This document shows positions 54,441 to 63,361 of a stretch of DNA of 64,000 nt, piece by piece. Position 1 is the first letter of the stretch. The number at the start of each line of letters is the position of its first letter. The DNA is from Odontocerum albicorne (taxonomy: Eukaryota; Arthropoda; Insecta; Trichoptera; Odontoceridae), in NCBI GenBank assembly GCA_949825065.1, contig OX463854.1, forward strand, positions 18,662,103 through 18,726,102, given 5' to 3'. Both the position numbers and the translations under genes were made by a program. The notes beneath the pieces were generated by a model that ran no database searches, was not told where the DNA came from, and saw only the letters and a list, made by a program, of their open reading frames with translations.

Positions 54441-55659
54441 TGGCACAATACGTAGTTTCCCGAAATACACAAAATAATATTAACAAACGATCGGTGCAGT
54501 GAATTTAAAAAATTGAAGATTTTTTAAACTTGTAATTGAGAAAATCATTTTGGAAAGAACAAATAACTAAGCGCGTGTTACCTTTCAATTCAAAAATGCA
54601 ACTGAAATAATTTTAAAGTAAATATGTTTCTAGCCACTAGAAACGGACGCCAAAAATTAATTTCAGATGAAACAAAAAAAATATATGAAAAGGCGGTAAA
54701 TATGAGACGGATTATATCCTTTGCAAACCTCTGTAAAACAATAATATGAATATGTTTTTATTAAAAATGTATTTATTTATCCAAATATGTATTTATTTAT
54801 CCAAAATGAAAACAATTATATATAATGAAATTCTTGGAAATATATTTAGTTAGGGTTTTGCATCCGAGTTAACTATCCAAGAGCAAATATTTCCGTTCTC
54901 CCTAAGTGTATCTGAAAAGATGTATGACTGTCCATTCTGAGAAAACCAGCGACCACCGTGTCGCATTATCATACCAGTTATATTTATTGAACAATTACTA
55001 AAAATACAAGTCAACGTGCAAGCGAAAAAATCCTATATCTAATATTTTTGCATGGCGAATTTCTTGAAATTTGACATACTGTTTGCGGCCCGGCGGAAAG
55101 TCTCTGCAGCCCGGCACCGGGCCGCGGACCACCGGTTGGGGAATACTGCCCTAGATGATAAACCACGAGAGTCACATTTTACCCCAGAATATAAACGACG
55201 TTGCATCATACAGTTAATGTATGACTCATATGACGTTTATCCTCTAGGGTGCAAAGTGACTTCCGTGGTTCATCCTCTAGGGTACAGATATATTAACGAA
55301 TTAATAACTTAGAATTCTAACATAAGTCATTATATTACCATACAAATACATTTTATTGGTTTAATACATGTTTTCTATTCATATCTAGTTGTAGTATTGT
55401 TTTCTCCAGATTTACAACGATCGAATACTTTCTGTGTACTTCTGCATCCAAAATCCTCCTCCATTCTCTGCATAAGCATCCAAATCAATCACTTACAAAA
55501 AAAAATAAGTACGAATTTAGTTGAAAAGCCAAATATCGAAAAATATATTGGAACAAAATTTGTAATTATTCTTATTTATGTGCGGCCCTTGGAAATTTTT
55601 AAGTCGTCATTGCGGCCCGTGAGGCAATTTGGGTTGGCCAGGCCTGCTATAGATGATCG

Positions 55660-56190
55660 GACACCCCATACGCGAGAGGTATGCGTAGCGCTAGCAAACC
55701 GTGACGGCATATACAATAGTATACACGGTCGAATCAAGGGGCATATAAGAAACAGAAAACATATATTCTCACCTAACATACTGGAACGTCCACTGTGTTT
55801 TTATTTTGACAAACTTCTACCTGCCAAAGACGAATCTCTTCACTCTGAGTTTCACCAAAAACGCAAGAAACAAACCAGAATATCCGATGATTGAACGGCA
55901 GCCACCCACCTATTTAAATCTTTGTACCGATGCTGTACACATATAATAAACAATTGATCATAAAAACCGAGTTAATAAACATCCAAACAACATCAACAGA
56001 AATTACAGAATGCACATTTAACTTACATGGCTTCCGATTTTAGAAAGATACAGTTAATAACATGAGTAGAACGAAATTGCCGTGTATGGGGCGCGCGCGA
56101 TGCACTCGCTGGGTCCTATGCTGGCCACCACAAGCGTGTTTACATTGCGGTCCTGAAATCTGGTGGCTTTGTGGGTGCCTAAAACGTGCT
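55660..56190 (+). other. Flank of nested insertion, unknown
   Basis: The frame DDRTPHTREVCVALANRDGI continues to a stop at 55894 and would be open across the pre-insertion site. I recognise no family. No repeat was found. Confidence 0.25.
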
Positions 56191-56220
56191 TACTATATTC
56201 GGTAATGTTTTTTAACATCG

Positions 56221-56254
56221 CCCTGAGGATAAAGGCTGCAACGCCTTCGAAACG
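56221..56254 (+). other. Third copy of the hammerhead-like 34-nt core
   Basis: CCCTGAGGAT, AAAGGC, TGCAAC, GCCTTC, GAAACG: the same lengths and loop as the cores at 46465 and 46783. The stem sequence is changed but mostly still pairs (5 of 6). Confidence 0.6.
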
Positions 56255-56267
56255 CCGGCCATCGTTT

Positions 56268-56734
56268 AAGGCTAAGGCCACACCAAAATGCTTCGCTAGG
56301 TGCTACGTGACTAATAGACTAGGTGACTTCATGCTGGGCCACAAACAAACGATGCCACTATCAGAACTAACCAATTTCATTACAACTTACCATCTTCATT
56401 AACTTCCTGTGCAACTTCATTCCAAAGTGATTTTATTACAGGTACATTTTTGTATAATTTGCTCGATGGGTTCCACAAAGGCTCCATTTTATACACAGCT
56501 GCTGTTAAAACTTCCGCCATCTTGTAAAATCTCTTGGTGACACAATAAAATTAACCAACACATCTGTTCGCTAGGAGACACACTAGGTGACTAATTGTCA
56601 TATAGCGTGGCGCGAAACTTGCAGGGTGGCCATTGTGATAGTATGCAGTGCGTTGGTTTGCTAGGATATGTCGCCTAGCTCGCAGCGTAGCTCTATGCAC
56701 CAAGCGAGGCTCCTACCTGTGTGGCCGAGGCCTT
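56268..56734. mobile_element. Possible MITE with GGCCACAC ends
   Basis: AAGGCTAAGGCCACAC (left) and AAGGCCTCGGCCACAC (right, reversed) form 16-bp inverted ends. CTAGGTGACTAAT-like blocks occur near both ends. There is no coding content and no clear target duplication, so the superfamily is open. Confidence 0.5.
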
Positions 56735-57165
56735 AGCCAGCTCATCACAGTTACACCTCCAAAAAACATTTTTAACTAGTCAATTTATTTTTTTTCATCA
56801 CCGAAGTTAGACATTTTTAGATTTGAAATACTACATTCTATTTATTTTTATCAATTTCCAGAAAGTTGATACATGTAAGCACTTTAATTTTTTTTAATTC
56901 ATTATCGCCCTTTTTAATAATTTCTGTACTTTTTCCGGATTTTCAATTTTGAATACATTAAACATATTTAAAAGAATTTTCAACGTTTTGAAGTACTCGT
57001 ATATTACTATAATCATAAATGTTTTCGACAATTTTCGAACTACCTTGACATTATCAGACGTTTTTTGATATTTTAGGATTTATTTGACATAATTTTGATA
57101 CTTTTAAAATAGTAAGCGTTTTAACTATTATTATTGTATCATATTACACTTTCATTGTGTACTGT
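56735..57165. other. No gene recognised
   Basis: AT-rich; TACTCGTA at 56994. Confidence 0.4.
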
Positions 57166-57169
57166 AACC

Positions 57170-57350
57170 CTGGCAGATTTATTGCCAAGTGGCAATCTAT
57201 TTCAACTAACCAGAATAACATTAAAGTAACCTTAAATGAAAACTAGACTGCAACCCTCTTTTAAAAATCTGGGTACCAACGAGAATCGAACACTCGACCC
57301 CCGGGTTGTAAGGCATCTTATCAACTAGACTACGAAAGTCATTAGGTAAG
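57170..57350 (-). mobile_element. SINE S1 copy, minus strand
   Basis: Plus-strand reading: TTGCCAAGTGGCAATCTATT, TCAACTAACCAG, GAAAACTAGACTGCAACCC, ACGAGAATCGAACACTCGAC (B-box complement) and TCTTATCAACTAGACTACGA. Confidence 0.85.
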
Positions 57351-57591
57351 TTATTGTTATTTTTTTTTCAAATTACTTAAATTCACACAAATGATGGTGT
57401 TCTCAGCCAGTAATAACGTTTTAGTAGCACAAATAAAGTAAGCTCTTGCTATCAACATTTGAAACTTAACACTCTGGAAAAGTGTGACATGTGTGTATTG
57501 TACCTTTTAATGTGCCTTATAACAGTGTTAATTTTCGAAGTATAATTAAGTCTGCCAACAGACTGAGTTTGCTACTGAGTATTATTGATAT

Positions 57592-57640
57592 TGGGTTGTC
57601 CAAAAAATAGTTTCGTATTTCTCTAATTTCATAAAACTCA
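57592..57640 (+). mobile_element. Possible lone mariner terminus
   Basis: TATTGGGTTGTCCAAAAAAT and AGTTTCGTATTT resemble mariner ends (TA followed by TTGGGTTG.CCAAAAA). No partner or transposase could be attached to it. Confidence 0.4.
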
Positions 57641-57969
57641 ACGAAACATGAAAATAAGGGTCTTAAATAAAAGGAGAGTTTTTCATTCTCTCCGGATTAT
57701 TTAATAGCCTGATTGCTTTCATCACTTTGTTTCTTAAATTTTAATATGAATGTTTGTTAAAAGTTTGGTTCAGATTCATCCATAATCACGGTAAAGAGAT
57801 AACCAAACTCTCATCTTGTATAGGCAACCTTAATATCTTGAAACCAGTCGACCAATAATGACAAAAGTGGAAAAAAATGTTATGGATGTATAAATGTAAA
57901 AGGACCAAACCTACACTTTACATGTTCTGAGATAATTTTTACTGTTTTAGAGAAGGTGGGATTTAACTA

Positions 57970-57997
57970 TTGGGTGTACAAATAAGTCACCGCCGTT
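57970..57997 (+). repeat. mariner left terminal inverted repeat
   Basis: 28 bp, differing from the right end at three positions. In this family it is the binding site for the transposase N-terminal domain. Confidence 0.95.
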
Positions 57998-58143
57998 TGA
58001 CAAAAGTTGGCGCCACCAGTAAGTTATGGTTAAAATTGTCAGATGTAAAATGTCATTATCGTAAGGTTGGACATCCGTCAACAACATGACCTTGAAATAT
58101 TAGTGAATTTTTATCAGTATAACATATTTTTTTGTGTTCGAAA

Positions 58144-59181
58144 ATGTCAAGTTTTGAGCCGAATAAGCGTCATTTGCGGGAACTTTTGATTTACTTCTTC
58201 AATTTGAAGAAATCTGCAGCTGAGGCGCATCGATTGCTTGTAGAAGCATATGGTGAGGCTGCCTTAAGTGAGAGAAGTTGTCGTGAGTGGTTTCAAAAGT
58301 TTAAGAACGGTGAATTTGACATCGAAGACAAAGAACGTAGCGGAAGGCCGAAAGTGTACGAAGACGCGGAATTGGAAGTATTATTGGATCAAGATTCGTG
58401 CCAAACGCAAGAAGAACTTGCACTTACATTAGGAGTGACTCAACAAGCAATTTCACATAGGTTGAAATCATTGGGAATGATTCAAAAACAAGGAAATTGG
58501 GTTCCATATGAACTGACACCGAGAAACGTTGAACGCCGATTTTCCACATGTGAAATGCTGCTTGCCAGGCATAAACGAAAGGGTTTTCTGCACCGTATAG
58601 TCACTGGTGATGAAAAATGGATCCACTATGATAATCCAAATAGGAAGAAATCATGGGGAACCCCTGGCCATGCTTCAACATCTACAGCTAAGCCAAATAT
58701 TCATGGAAAAAAACTCTTGTTGTGTATTTGGTGGGATCAGCTTGGTGTCGTGTATTATGAGTTGCTCAAACCGAACGAAACCATTGCTGGGGCTGTCTAC
58801 CGAGCACAATTGATGAGATTGAGTCGAGCACTCAAGGAAAAGCGCGCCCACTGCTACTCCAGACACGACAAAATTATTCTCCTGCATGATAATGCTCGTC
58901 CACATGTTGCGGCGCCGGTCAAAACCTTTTTGGAAACAATCAATTGGGAAGTTTTACCCCACCCGCTGTATTCACCAGACATTGCTCCTTCTGATTTTCA
59001 CTTGTTTCGATCGATGACGCATGACCTGTCTGAGCAGCACTTCACATCATATGAAGATACCAAAAATTGGGTCGATTCGTGGATAGCCTCAAAAGATGAA
59101 GCATTCTTCCGACGCTGTATCCGTATGCTGCCAGAAAGATGGGAAAAGGTAGTGGCAAGCGATGGGCAATACTTCGAATAA
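58144..59181 (+). CDS. mariner transposase, uninterrupted, 345 residues
   Basis: Catalyses cut-and-paste transposition at TA dinucleotides. ATG at 58144 gives MSSFEPNKRHLRELLIYFFN and exactly the 345-residue length of Mos1. The frame is open about four codons further upstream but has no ATG there. N-terminal paired helix-turn-helix region: residues about 1-110 (SCREWFQKFKNGEFDIED, GVTQQAISHRLKS). Linker WVPYEL at about 120 (usual WVPHEL). Catalytic Asp in HRIVTGDEKWIHY, in ILLHDNARPHVA and in YSPDIAPSDFHLF (usual YSPDLAPSD); 34 residues separate the last two. Overall phrases (STSTAKPN, LCIWWDQLGVVYYELLK, LPERWEKVVASDGQY) place it in the mauritiana subfamily. No stop or frameshift is seen. Activity is unproven; the two motif changes might reduce it. 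Confidence 0.95.
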   Translation: MSSFEPNKRHLRELLIYFFNLKKSAAEAHRLLVEAYGEAALSERSCREWFQKFKNGEFDIEDKERSGRPKVYEDAELEVLLDQDSCQTQEELALTLGVTQQAISHRLKSLGMIQKQGNWVPYELTPRNVERRFSTCEMLLARHKRKGFLHRIVTGDEKWIHYDNPNRKKSWGTPGHASTSTAKPNIHGKKLLLCIWWDQLGVVYYELLKPNETIAGAVYRAQLMRLSRALKEKRAHCYSRHDKIILLHDNARPHVAAPVKTFLETINWEVLPHPLYSPDIAPSDFHLFRSMTHDLSEQHFTSYEDTKNWVDSWIASKDEAFFRRCIRMLPERWEKVVASDGQYFE

Positions 59182-59229
59182 AACATGAGGTTCCGTTCTT
59201 TCACAATAAATGCCCAATTTTTGATAAAA

Positions 59230-59257
59230 AACGGCGGAAACTTATTTGTACACCTAA
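59230..59257 (-). repeat. mariner right terminal inverted repeat
   Basis: 28 bp, reading TTAGGTGTACAAATAAGTTT on the minus strand; followed by the TA duplication. Confidence 0.95.
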
Positions 59258-59279
59258 TATAAATTATATTACTGTTGTT

Positions 59280-59600
59280 CCTACATCAATTGAGTTGGGA
59301 AGTGAAGCTGTGCTGTGGAGCTTTTGTGGAGTCTTCTTTTTTATCTTGTTTAAATGAGATAAATTTTGTAGAAAAAAAACACGTATGATTCTGTGTACCG
59401 AAAAAAATGTTTGGGTGGCTCGAGTTGATAAAACCGTTAGGGGTGGCTAGATTTGGCCCAAAAACTGCTGAAGCGAGAGTACCATGTAGTTCCCAGTGGT
59501 GGTAGCAAAGCAGCATGTGTATGAAATTTTTGTTGGCACTATTTGCAACAGGATAGAGAACAGCTGGCCCCAAGAACAGAAGGATAGCAACAAATATACT
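59280..59600. repeat. Dispersed repeats shared with 20.6 and 40.8 kb
   Basis: GAAGCTGTGCTGTGGAG (about 59303) matches 20590. GTGGTAGCAAAG, TGTATGAAATTTTTGTTG and AACAGGATAGAGAACAGCTG (about 59499-59568) match 40773-40840. The two matches may belong to one unidentified element. Confidence 0.6.
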
Positions 59601-59634
59601 ATTATAACTTTATCAGAAGATACATACATACATA

Positions 59635-60050
59635 TATACTATCACTCCATTTCCCTGTCAGGGTAGGCAGAGAGGATAGAGCGCTCAACTTTTTTATTTC
59701 GATACATATCGTTAGCCTATCTATACACCTTCTCATACAACTTCAATGATTTCTCTGACTTTCTATGTTTCCTTCTTTCAGAATATCATTCACTTGATCC
59801 AACCACTCTTCCTTTCACACATGTCTACTTGTATTTGCACTAAATATTTGTTTGTTAATCTTTCTTCATTCATTCGTTCCACATACCCAAACCATCTCAG
59901 CGTGCTTTTTTTCATCTTATTCAACACCTCAGCCTTAAGTTCACATTTATCCCTAATCACTTCATTCAGTATTCATAGTCAATCCATGTACTCGTCTCAA
60001 AGCACGCATTTTTACAGCATTCATTTGGCTCCGTTTTTTCTTATTAATTA
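59635..60050 (-). pseudogene. LINE group A C-terminal end
   Basis: The minus strand, across frames, reads RDKCELKAEVLNKMKKSTLR, WFGYVERMNEERLTNKY, CERKSGWIK.MIF, KVREI and EV..GV, ending at the shared GNGVIV phrase (from ATCACTCCATTTCCC). All group A C-terminal blocks are in order. 5' truncated, frameshifted. Confidence 0.82.
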
Positions 60051-60054
60051 ATCA

Positions 60055-61505
60055 ATGATAGATTGCATTTATTGAAGCTGCAACAAAGATGAAATTGTGA
60101 AGACTTGATTGAGTGTTAAAAGATCTTGATCAGTCATTATAATTACTCAGAACTCGGCCAACAATTTTGTTTTGATTGTTTACCTTTATTTATGCTTTGC
60201 TTTTTCTTCATGAGCATATGACAGTTAAACTTCATATGCATACTCGTATTAACACTATTTATGCTGCCTGTCCATAATAACAAACTTATTCAGTAAAGTA
60301 AGTTTGTTTACTAAAATCACAGAAGAGGCCTGGGTCCCATAACGCTCATTGGTTAACTGCCTCTAGGAATCAAAAATAATTTCTGGAGAGCCTTTATAAA
60401 TCATATATCTATAAGGTAATCTTAAAAACCAGTCTCTTCTTGTTCTGAAGATAGTTGCAAATTAAACATCATTTGATTTGAAGAATTCAATATTACAAAT
60501 ATGATTCGAGTTAATTGAGTGTCTGAACCTTATTGACACCATAATAGGCGATAAATACTTATCAATCAGCATGACTCAATTCAAAACAACAGCCAACTGC
60601 TATTGGAGCCGAGTGTCAAATAATTTAATAAGTTCAAGTTAATTTATAACACCTTGGAATAATTGCAGAAAAATTGAGGTAGGTAAGAAATTACAAAGAA
60701 AATCATTTTATATAAAAAAACTGATACATTTTCCATTGAATTTATATTTCAAGCAAGGATTGGCAAATGATCAACTATTGTCAATCTTGAATGCTTTGAC
60801 TATCTCCTTATTCTTATGAATTATTACATTGACCTAAATGTTAACTATGCTAGTAAGATTTAAAACAAAAATCAAGTACCATCAGGAACTAACCTTTTAG
60901 CCTCCAGGCATAGTGCACTTACTATGCCACAGAGGTTGTTACTACTAATATTATTTTATCAATAAAAGTTAGTTCGCCCTCTTAAATTATTCTCTCCGAC
61001 TCTCTTAACATCCTCTCAATTTCAGGGAGTTACTTAACTCAACCGTATAGAGAAACAATTGGTTTCATTAAATCCAAATTATTCCAGTTAGACCTAAAAA
61101 ATGTAGTCATTTTCCTAATTTGGATTCCTTCTCATTTGGCATTGTTGGAAATTAGATCGCTAATATGTACCTTAGCGAAAGAAACATACTCAACTGGATT
61201 TCTTGTCACCAAATTCAATAAAATATAAAAGTTCAATTTCTTTCCGGATAGACTTTACGTACATATGAAAAACTTGTTAATTTTTGTTTTACATTTTTCT
61301 GGCCATGTGTTTTCATACATTGAAGGATGATTATTATAAAAAGTGATTAAATAAATATTTAATGGAGATTGAATACATCAAACTCCTTAGTGTTTCTGTG
61401 GCGTAACAAAGTGATGACCAACATACAACGAATAACACTGGCAGTTCATAATATCTCATCGCTCATCTATATCTCTTTCAAATCTGTAACCAAACATAGA
61501 CAACC
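60055..61505. other. No gene recognised
   Basis: 1.4 kb of AT-rich DNA without motif, SINE or tandem repeat that I could identify. TACTCGTA at 60241. Confidence 0.4.
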
Positions 61506-61507
61506 TC

Positions 61508-61984
61508 CTACAAAAATAATTCATCATCATCATTGCCGGGCCTCGCAGTCGAGGATCCCCTCGCCACTCCAACGTCAGTCCTAAACTGTTCTCCCACGTC
61601 GATCGTATGATCTCCTGTGAGAACCCGATCCTGGACGCGCACTCCCTCCCGCAAATGCCAGACATATGGACCCTGCTGAGCCGCCTGGCCATGTTGACGC
61701 ATGTTCACAGCATGCAGACTGTTTCTCATACGTCTAGCTGCTGAGACGCGATCAACCCGAGAACATATGGCTCTCCACCCCTCACGGTCCCGAGCCACCT
61801 GCTCCCAGTCCTCAAGCGCCCCGCACAAAGTAAACGACTCTCGCAGACTATCCTTATAGCGTTTCCTCTGCCCACCAACTCTTCGCTTTCCCACCACTTC
61901 CCCGTACAAGACGCGTTTTGGGAGTCTGTGATCGCCCATGCGTATCACATGCCCGGTCCACCGCAATTTCGCCTTTACAACCAT
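61508..61984 (-). pseudogene. LINE polymerase C-terminal fragment, open frame
   Basis: LINE sequence enters at the truncation point as VSVLQRSNCKPIEDMVVKAK and stays open for more than 150 codons: LRWTGHVIRMGDHRLPKRVL, YGEVVGKRRVGGQRKRYKDS, LEDWEQVARDREGWRAICSR. The end, ARPGNDDDELFL, runs through the ATG repeat into the flank. This is the region after the reverse transcriptase domain in RTE-like or related LINEs; it is not an independent gene. The methionine at 61984 is internal to the original protein. Confidence 0.88.
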
Positions 61985-62027
61985 ATCCTCTATAGGTTTA
62001 CAGTTGGAGCGTTGCAGAACCGAAACA
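61522..62027 (-). mobile_element. LINE group C insertion, 506 bp, 5' truncated
   Basis: Flanked by a perfect 12-bp duplication ACAAAAATAATT (61510-61521 and 62028-62039). The 3' end (left) is a short ATG-type microsatellite, reading TCATCATCATCAT on the plus strand, rather than poly(A). The perfect duplication and a long open frame suggest a recent insertion. Confidence 0.93.
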
Positions 62028-62039
62028 ACAAAAATAATT

Positions 62040-62430
62040 ACAAACCTAATTATGTGCAGTTTTACAAACTCAAAGGATTTGGCATTTTGAAAATGCTAAA
62101 TTTTAAAAACAAATGTATCAATTCCAAGCATAGTTAATTCAACTTATCTAGTTCAACCATAACCCTCACTAGGATTAATTATGACTAGGATTCATGTTCT
62201 TGACTGTCACTATCAGTTTTAATTTCACTGTTTTCAGTTTTTTAGCATATTTATAACAAAGATTCAGCTTCCACTGTATACTTTACTCGCATGTATTATT
62301 CAGAATATGTAGACACTTTTGACAATCAATATTTACAACTTCTTTTTCCATTGACACAGAGAGCAAAATATTACAACTTTCAATGTATTCAAGGATTGTT
62401 TGCTTGAAAAAAAAATGTGAGTTTATGTAA
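62040..62430. other. AATF downstream flank, no gene assigned
   Basis: A short acidic minus-strand stretch (KTENSEIKTDSDSQEHES followed by a stop, about 62188-62245) could be a terminal exon tail of another protein. Without a clear splice acceptor I do not call it. Confidence 0.25.
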
Positions 62431-62436
62431 TTTATT
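62431..62436 (-). terminator. Polyadenylation signal for AATF
   Basis: AATAAA on the minus strand, 55 bp after the AATF stop codon. Confidence 0.55.
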
Positions 62437-62490
62437 AAAACATTTAATAAAATATTTTGTGAATTTAAATATATTTTAGCTTACATATAT

Positions 62491-63361
62491 TTATCTATCA
62501 GTCACTTCAAAGTCTCCATTTACAATTTTTTTATTCTTGTTACTATTAATACTATCAACATTTCCTTCAAACTGTTTCCCAAACAGAGAAGCATAAAGCT
62601 CATTCTTCATTTCATCAGTCCACTCGAGATTAACTTCTGGAGCCATGAAATTAACTAACTTAGAATGAACGGCATAACGAATTCTTCTACCTTTGGTAGC
62701 TCTTGTATCCACCTTTCTTTTCATTTTACTTCTCATCTGTTGCAACAAAATCCACTGTCGACTTAATTGGATTGGATCCGAAACGTCTGTAGATTTGTGT
62801 TCGATCAACTCTCTCAAAAGTTGATGATAAAAGTCATCATCATCGAATATTTCACTACAATATTCTTCATCTGCATTTCTTCTATCGAAATCAACAGGAG
62901 CTTCACTATTTTGTTCTACATCATCATTTTCATCATCTAAAGGTTTCTTCTCCCCGACAATTTCATATTTTGTCCTTCTTAATTGTGTCCTTCTTAAAAG
63001 TTTGTTTCTATCACCTAATATAAAGTCTATTTGAGATAAAGTAGATATGGGTATTGGTTGATTTTTCTGTACTCCAGTGACTCGTGTTTTATCATTCCAC
63101 TTCTGAACAACACTATTTCGATATTTTGAATATGTTGAATGTCTTTGAGAAAGTTCTTCAGAATAATCTGTAAGTTTTCTCTTCTTGCCCGCTTTTGGTA
63201 CTTCGACTTTAGCAGGTTTGTCGCTGCAGACTGAAGCATCATCGCTGAGAATTTCTTCGTCCATCGGATCATCTAGTGAAATATCCTTGCTCTTATCCTC
63301 ATTGAAGAGATTCTTTGTCTCGGGATATTTAGAAAATAAAATACTCTGCAACTCCATTAAC
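62491..63361 (-). CDS. AATF: AATF/Che-1 homologue, last coding exon
   Basis: The protein is a nucleolar factor of the AATF/Bfr2 family, needed for small ribosomal subunit assembly and, in mammals, also described as an RNA polymerase II co-regulator. The exon encodes about 289 residues ending at a stop at 62491. Family features in order: LMELQSILFSKYPETKNL, an acidic tract, the basic KAGKKRKL (possible nuclear signal), YRNSVVQKWNDKTRV, LSQIDFILGDRNKLLRRTQL, the hallmark FDDDDFYHQLLRELIE, QWILLQQMRSKMKRKVDTRA and C-terminal HSKLVNFMAP with ELYASLFG. The left edge on this strand is a splice acceptor, TTTAATTGCAG before 63361, so the N-terminal half lies in exons beyond the window. ATG at 63357 is internal. 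No frame damage. Confidence 0.93.

Larger units (their letters stand above)
51635..55148 (-). mobile_element. Inner hAT element, 3514 bp, with target duplication
   Basis: The ends CAGTGTTCCCCAACC (left) and CAGTATTCCCCAACC (right, reversed) are of the Charlie-like hAT form; GGACCGG/GGTCCGCGG subterminal blocks follow. Target duplications are CCCTAGAG (51627-51634) and CCCTAGAT (55149-55156). The palindromic partner in the host MITE shows that G is the original last base, so the right copy mutated after insertion. Confidence 0.95.
51617..55293. mobile_element. Foldback MITE inside outer hAT, split by inner hAT
   Basis: Left piece 51617-51634 and right piece 55157-55293 together make a palindrome of about 155 bp. 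ATATCTGTACCCTAGAG on the left is matched by CTCTAGGGTACAGATAT at 55277-55293. The match continues inward through GATAAACCAC and AGTCAC to an apex near CATACAGTTAATGTATG (about 55204-55220). A second CCTCTAGGG block lies within the right arm. Outer limits and target duplication are uncertain. Confidence 0.7.
51531..55646. mobile_element. Outer non-autonomous hAT-type element, split by inner hAT
   Basis: The ends are CAGGACTGGCCAACC (left) and CAGGCCTGGCCAACC (right, reversed), with flanking GCGGCCC-rich subterminal sequence on both sides. 8-bp duplications CTATAAAT (51523-51530) and CTATAGAT (55647-55654) match 7 of 8. Without the inner hAT and one duplication copy it is about 590 bp and has no transposase, so it must have moved in trans. 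Confidence 0.88.
57970..59257 (+). mobile_element. Complete mariner element, mauritiana (Mos1) type, 1288 bp
   Basis: The ends TTGGGTGTACAAATAAGT (left) and TTAGGTGTACAAATAAGT (right, reversed) continue into CCGCCGTTT; about 25 of 28 bases match. TA flanks both ends (57968-57969, 59258-59259). The length is within 2 bp of that known for Drosophila Mos1. Leader 173 bp, one transposase frame, 76-bp trailer with AATAAA at 59177 (overlapping the stop) and 59205. Confidence 0.97.

Noticed and set aside
55397..55894. 165-codon open frame
   Set aside because: Crosses the outer hAT terminus at 55646, so it is a chance fusion of transposon end and flank.
62188..62245. Acidic 18-residue minus-strand tail (KTENSEIKTDSDSQEHES)
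   Set aside because: Looks exon-like, but lacks a convincing splice acceptor and lies after the AATF stop and polyadenylation signal.
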